64,000 nucleotides of DNA from Plecoglossus altivelis (lineage: Eukaryota; Chordata; Actinopteri; Osmeriformes; Plecoglossidae). The DNA lies in the NCBI GenBank assembly GCA_036571765.1, contig BROE01000010.1, positions 12,080,034-12,144,033 on the forward strand, given 5' to 3'. The notes below the pieces were generated by a model. The model was given only the letters and a program-made list of their open reading frames with translations, ran no database searches and was not told where the DNA came from. A program made the position numbers and the translations under genes. Shown in pieces: positions 54,000 through 64,000 of the stretch; position 1 is the stretch's first letter; each line of letters starts with the position of its first letter.

Positions 54000-55210
54000 C
54001 CAGCTGTCGTCTTCGCTTTTATTCTGAAAGACCTATGGGCGAAAACTGTTGATAAAAGTTTAAACAGAATGAACGGTGTTGTGTTTTTTATACATTACGG
54101 TCATGTAAATTTCTGCTTGGCCTTACTGGCTGTGCGGTAACTGAAATGGTCCGTGTAAAATAAGGAATATTTAAATTACAACTGATACAATTGTACTTGC
54201 TTGGTATGGATGTTGTAACTGTGTTGTAAAAATAGACTTAGGGATTTTGTTCGTATCGTTACCACAAGTGTATTCATATCATAAACGGGAATGCCAGGGT
54301 TCAGCCTCCAGGGCGGGACAACTCCCGTTCTTGGATCCAACACTCCTCCCACATTATAAATATATATGAGAAAAATAGTCGACGTGCCCGTACGTAATGA
54401 CGACACAAGAAAACTGCGGCCCGCGATTGCAGCAGCGCCTTGTCAGCGTGACGAAGATTGGCACCCAGGTAAGCTGTCACTCAAATTCTTCTTTTTTTCG
54501 TCTCCCATCAATCTAACTATCGACGCTGCATGCTCGGATGCAGTGGGTTCGTCATGCAAAGAGAGGACATGCCGGTATGGAGGCGGACAGTGAAGCGCGA
54601 GAGACCAAGGCGAGAGGGAGCCGCTGCGGTGGCGGAATAAAGATGTCGGCTTGTTTGTCGAGAGAGAAGAGAGAGAGGGGAATGGCCCAGGCCCTGTGTG
54701 TTCGGCTATTAAAGTGCTGTGTATGTTAGCACTAACCGACCGGTCTGATCATCTGGCCACTGTGTGGTTCTTAGATCTCCTGTTTTTCGTCTTACGGAGA
54801 ACATAGTCCACTCAATTGTTTACATTACACCCGCCGCTATAGTAGATCATGCACCCCAGTTTATATGTAAAATATGCTCTCACCAAAAACCCAGATGCTA
54901 CACAGGCGCTATTCAATCCGAATCAGAGTCCGTGTGTCGGGCAGCTCACCTCCGTGTGGTTACAAGCCGTTCACGTTGTAGCATTCAGTTGTAAATGCCA
55001 CACGATGAAGGGGGACGTGTTAAATTAACGATAAAAGTGGCACGAATTTCTAAAGGCCTGTGATACGTTACTTTTAACATTGAGCATGACATGTAAACTT
55101 GTAGTTCAAATAAGAGGTGTCTCTCCACATAAAAGCCTTGTACGCGTGTGTAGGATTATAGGTGTCTTGGACTGGCATGAGAGAGAGTCGGCATCGCTGG
55201 AGACACTGAT
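54000..55210. other. F6-like 3' flank and pknox1 promoter/5'UTR region
   Basis: No coding exon recognised. A possible pknox1 non-coding exon ends at CACCCAG|GTAAGC near 54469. The F6-like gene has no clear AATAAA; the closest is AATAAG at 54159. Confidence 0.45.
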
Positions 55211-55860
55211 ATGGCAGAGCAGCTGGTTGCTATGGAGGACTACCCCCAGGTAGACCAGGTGAGGGCAGGGTGAAGGCACTCTGATACTAGTGTGAAGGTA
55301 TTGTGATAGTGTTGCGCGTCTACTCAGTCTTTCTGTGTTCCCCTTTTTTTTGTATTCCTCCAGATCCTGGTCATGGGTGTGGGAGAAGACATGGAAGGCC
55401 AGGAGGAGAGGAGTGGGACGGAGGAGAGGACAGAGGGCGCGGAGGGGATCTCCTCCTCCCCTCACACCCAGACCCCCATGGAAGCGGACAAATCCAATAT
55501 CTACAGGTACTCCTCCCTCTCTCCCCTCCCCCCCGCCCTCTCCTTCCTCCTTTAAAACGGTGTGGATAATTTTTCTGACGGTGTTTGCGCGTGCGTGTGT
55601 GTGTACGTGTGTTTGTGTCTGCAGACACCCCCTGTTTCCCCTTTTGGCTCTCATGTTTGAGAAGTGCGAGCAGTCCACTCAGACGCCGGAGTGCGTAAGC
55701 TCCGCCTCCCTTCGCACTGACCTCGACAACTTCCTGATCAGTCACAGGAAGGAGAGCTCCACCGCCAGCAGCCTAGACCCGGACACTGACACCCTGGTGA
55801 CATACTCACACACAGAATTATGTAGGCTGGCAAGCTTCATTCTGTAGAGTAGTGTTGCTG

Positions 55861-55912
<52 letters not shown>

Positions 55913-58169
55913 GGTGGGGGCTCTGCAGGTGTTGCGTATCCATCTGCTGGAGTTGGAGAAGGTCAGTGACCTTTGTAAGGACTTCTGCTCGCGCTACATC
56001 GCCTGCCTGAGGACCAAGATGAACTCTGACACCCTGCTGGGGGCAGAGCCAGACAATCCAGACTCTCCTGGACACACACAGGTAATACATGCAGACTAAT
56101 AACACACATTAAATGCCCATGTACAGGTAGTACACATGTATCGTGTGCGTAACAATAATACATGTAATGCACCGACCACACACACATACAGCAAACACAC
56201 TGGTAACACAAGCTTAAGTAACACACAGGCAATACCTGTACATAGCAAATGCACATAAGATACCAGACACCAGTCAGTCTGCTGGACTGACACGTGTGTT
56301 TGTGTGTGTAGACCACCAGCCCCAGTTCAGGAACCCTCAGTCCACAGGGAATCATGGTCCCAGCCTCGGCCCTGCAGCATGGCAACTTCACCGTGGCGAC
56401 AGTCAACCCCACGCAGATGGTTACAGGTATTCAGTTTAACGATAGCCAAAAGACGTGCTATTCTTCAGGAACCTCCAGGAACCACAGAATAAGTATGAGC
56501 AGCAATGAAGTGTTTAGGAAGCAAGGAAGCCCTTGGAATCTAATGTAAAATACATGTATTTGTATACGTATGTAAATACTTTGAAAAAGCTATTCAATGC
56601 TGTTGCAGTCATAACATAAGATTAATAAAGAAATGTAAGTGTTATTAAAACAACATGTTGCTGTGTGTGCGTGTGTAGCAGGTGGTACAGTGTACCAGCC
56701 AATCACAGTGGTCACCCCTCAGGGTCAGGTGCTGGCACAAGGCCTCTCTCCAGGAACCTTGCGCTTCCAGAAAACACAGGTACTGTGAAAATACTTCATT
56801 TAAACACACTGGTACTGGGAAAAATACTTAGGGTTACGGCTAGGTTAGATACTGTGAAACTGTTTAAGCAAAGTACTGTGATCATGTAGTAAAGCTGTGA
56901 GTGTGTGTGCGTGTGCGTGCGTGTGCGTGTGTGTGTGTGTGCAGCTGCAGGTGCAGTTGAGCCAGGACCTGAGTTTCTATCCCCAGCAGCAACAGCACGA
57001 GGAGGAGAGCAGTCGGAGCAAGAGAGGAGTTCTACCCAAGCAGGCCACCAACGTCATGAGGTCCTGGCTCTTCCAGCACATCGCTGTAAGTCAGGCGCAC
57101 ACACGCACACACACACACACACAGTTTCCAGTCTGATGTATCTCTCCCTCGCTCTCTCTTCCTCTCTATCTCTCTATCTCTTTCAGCATCCTTATCCAAC
57201 AGAGGAAGAGAAGAAGCAGATAGCCATCCAGACCAACCTCTCCCTTCTACAGGTCAACAACTGGTGAGACACACTTACAAAACATGAACCTGCACTACCA
57301 CCTGGGTCCAGTCAACTGCCTCGCCTGCTAACTGGGTTCCCAATTGGTCGACTCTCCGCAGGTTCATCAATGCCAGGAGGCGGATCCTTCAGCCCATGAT
57401 TGACAGCAGCTCCTCTGACACACCCAAGAGCAGGAAACGGGCCAATCAGAGCCGGCCAACACAGCGCTTTTGGCCTGACTCCATCGCCACAGCTACTGGT
57501 CTCCCCCAGGCGATGGAGGAGCAGGATGACAATGGTATATCCTATAATACTCCTGAGTTTCCCTAACTTCAACTGACAGGAAGTGGAGCGTTTTGGTGGA
57601 GCTGGCCCGCTTAACCTTTGATGTGATGCTTCTCTTCCCTCATTGGGTCAATTGACCTTTTCCTGGAACAGATCGTATTGGTACCACGCAGTTTGTATAA
57701 TAGTTTTGGTATTGGCAGTGTAGGCTGTTACAAAAGTGTAAGAAGCCACAGTAAGGGGGAGGGCTGTGAGGGGTATGTGGCGGTTGTAAAGGGGCAGTTG
57801 ATGGTTGGTTGACTTCAAAGTGAAGTGGTTCCGTATACAGAGCTGTGGTGTTCTACAGCTGGAGGTTAGAGTTGAGGAGGAATCCAGCTGACCAATTAAG
57901 ATGCATGTTGTAGGAGTTTGACCAACGGGAGGCATGGTTGTAGGGACTCGACCAATACGAATCTCGACCGGCCGCCATCAACCCTAGCTTCTTGCTCTCC
58001 AGTTGCCATGGTAACGATGGGGGTGAGCGTGGAGGAGCTGCAGAGCCTCTCGTCGGACGGAGCCACGCTCGCCATGCAGCAAGTCATGCTGGGAACTCAC
58101 AGCGAGGAGGAGGAGGAGGATGACGAGGAGGAGGAAGAGGAGGAGGGGGGCATAGCTGGACTGGGCTGA
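55211..58169 (+). CDS. pknox1: PKNOX1 (PREP1), TALE homeobox transcription factor
   Basis: Ten coding exons: 55211-55258, 55364-55506, 55625-55796, 55911-56081, 56312-56426, 56679-56779, 56945-57085, 57187-57263, 57362-57534 and 58003-58169. The nuclear partner of PBX and HOX proteins. The PBX-binding Meis/PREP region shows [19 protein letters not shown] and [20 protein letters not shown] with [18 protein letters not shown]. Then [35 protein letters not shown] and the TALE homeodomain with the PYP loop ([11 protein letters not shown]) and [15 protein letters not shown]. The end is [20 protein letters not shown], then a 16-residue almost purely acidic run and GGIAGLG, shorter than the human tail. 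Start [13 protein letters not shown] at 55211 is the first Met after a likely 5'UTR splice. The 56679 acceptor is a tandem TAG/CAG. Confidence 0.94.
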
Positions 58170-58324
58170 GGGGATCTCGCGGATTCTGTCCTACTGTCAC
58201 TCTCTTACTTTCTCTCTCTCTCGCTCTCTGTCCCTCTCGCTCTCTCACCTTTTTCTCCTGCATGCCTGTTTGAACAATGTGTTTACCTTCTTCACACAGT
58301 CACAGACTGTCCTAACACCTACAC

Positions 58325-58505
58325 TAGCTAACTATCTAGTACACACCTGACATTTATACTAGCAGACTATCTAGTACACATCAGACATTTACACTAGCAG
58401 ACTATCTAGTACACGCCAGACATTTATACTAGCAGACGATCTAGTACACGCCAGACATTTATACTAGCAGACGATATAGTACACACCAGACATTTACACT
58501 AGTGG
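58325..58505. repeat. 36-38 bp tandem repeat in pknox1 3' UTR
   Basis: Five copies of a unit with ACACTAGCAGACTATCTAG and TACACACCAGACATTTA, slightly diverged. Confidence 0.9.
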
Positions 58506-58651
58506 CCTAGTTCAGAGCAGTGCTGGTGTGAGGGGTTGGGACAGATCAGACTGGGTTGCATATTTTTATATCTCAGACTTGGCAGGAACTTGTTTCTAGT
58601 TTCTCTGTTTGCATTTCATCATGGCCCCTTTGTCTGCTGGATTTATCAAAT

Positions 58652-58657
58652 AATAAA
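58652..58657 (+). terminator. Poly(A) signal of pknox1
   Basis: AATAAA 483 bp after the pknox1 stop. The convergent tmprss3-like stop is at 58910, 253 bp on. Confidence 0.65.
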
Positions 58658-58909
58658 ATAACAATGTTTCTCTGACCGGATGGACTTGTGTGTGTGTGTG
58701 AATGATCAGACTCGGACTCAGCGATCAGTTGCTTTATAAACAAATAGATCTTTACTTCCTGGTTCTGTACAAACAGCCGCTCTCAGCTAGTCATGGTGAT
58801 GGCCTTATGAACACACAGGCTGACATCCATGTGTGTCCATAACACAATGTCTCAGGTGAGACGTACTTCTTTGGTAACGTCAACATCCTGTCGCTCTGTA
58901 GAAAACGTG

Positions 58910-63728
<4,819 letters not shown>

Positions 63729-64000
63729 CGTTATGGCTCCTCAACCAGGTAATCATCCCAGCCCCTTTGAGTTCAGCTGACTGACTGGTCCACAATCCCA
63801 CAGACTGACGGCCTGATTGATGGAATGACTGGATGACTGTTGTGATGACTGACTGTGCTTTGTCTACCTGTCTGTCCCTCTGACTGGCTAGCTAACTCAG
63901 CGGTGGTATCGCTCCTCGGTGCACCCTCTCTCTCTTTCTCTCCTACCCCAGCTCTAGGCCCCTCCCCCCTTGGCCTGTCAGGTTAGAGCAGGTGTCTCAC
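63729..64000. other. tmprss3-like 5' flank
   Basis: Upstream of the start codon: unique sequence with short CTGACTGA-type motifs (63778-63860) and a CT stretch at 63925-63942. No further gene recognised before the window ends. Confidence 0.4.

Overview
This is vertebrate nuclear DNA, almost certainly from a teleost fish. Genes are split into many short GT-AG exons separated by small introns full of (CA)n/(CT)n microsatellites and minisatellites. It contains a Tc1-like DNA transposon relic, a tRNA-headed SINE and a 500-N scaffold gap. All gene models were assembled by hand from splice signals, reading phase and remembered family sequences. Several complete models close exactly in phase: gsk3b 421 aa, fstl1 308 aa, cbr1 274 aa, setd4 444 aa, cryzl1 344 aa, tmprss3-like 582 aa. 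No RNA genes or CRISPR arrays were seen. Layout from left to right: supt3h (minus, 3' end outside the window) is interleaved head-to-head with a divergent Runt-domain gene (plus, 1521-5160). gsk3b (minus, 5811-8986) follows, then a Tc1 relic (about 9831-10600), fstl1 (minus, 11098-15130) and a gja5-type connexin (plus, 18996-20027). Next come cbr1 (minus, 20743-22282) head-to-head with setd4 (plus, 22873-26016), and cryzl1 (minus, 26403-29088) head-to-head with itsn1 (plus, 32913-48747). After these lie a mitochondrial coupling-factor-6-like gene with a 2,031-nt in-frame repetitive exon (plus, 49928-53999), pknox1 (plus, 55211-58169) and a tmprss3-like gene (minus, 58910-63728). The neighbourhood mixes genes that in human lie on 21q22 (SETD4, CBR1, CRYZL1, ITSN1, PKNOX1, TMPRSS3), 3q13 (GSK3B, FSTL1) and 6p21 (SUPT3H, RUNX2). 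It is a set of housekeeping, signalling and developmental genes rather than an operon-like system. What looks functionally linked is shared promoters (cbr1/setd4, cryzl1/itsn1) and the supt3h/runx interleaving. Most unusual points: (1) the F6-like ATP synthase gene with a frame-neutral 677-codon cassette made of three repeat families; (2) a tmprss3-like protein whose catalytic Ser195 and specificity Asp189 are both replaced; (3) a diverged Runx with its distal-promoter exon inside supt3h intron 1 and no recognisable P2 start codon; (4) a retained 15-nt itsn1 SH3A microexon and a short-isoform terminal exon; (5) repeats abutting 5' splice sites in cryzl1 and tmprss3.
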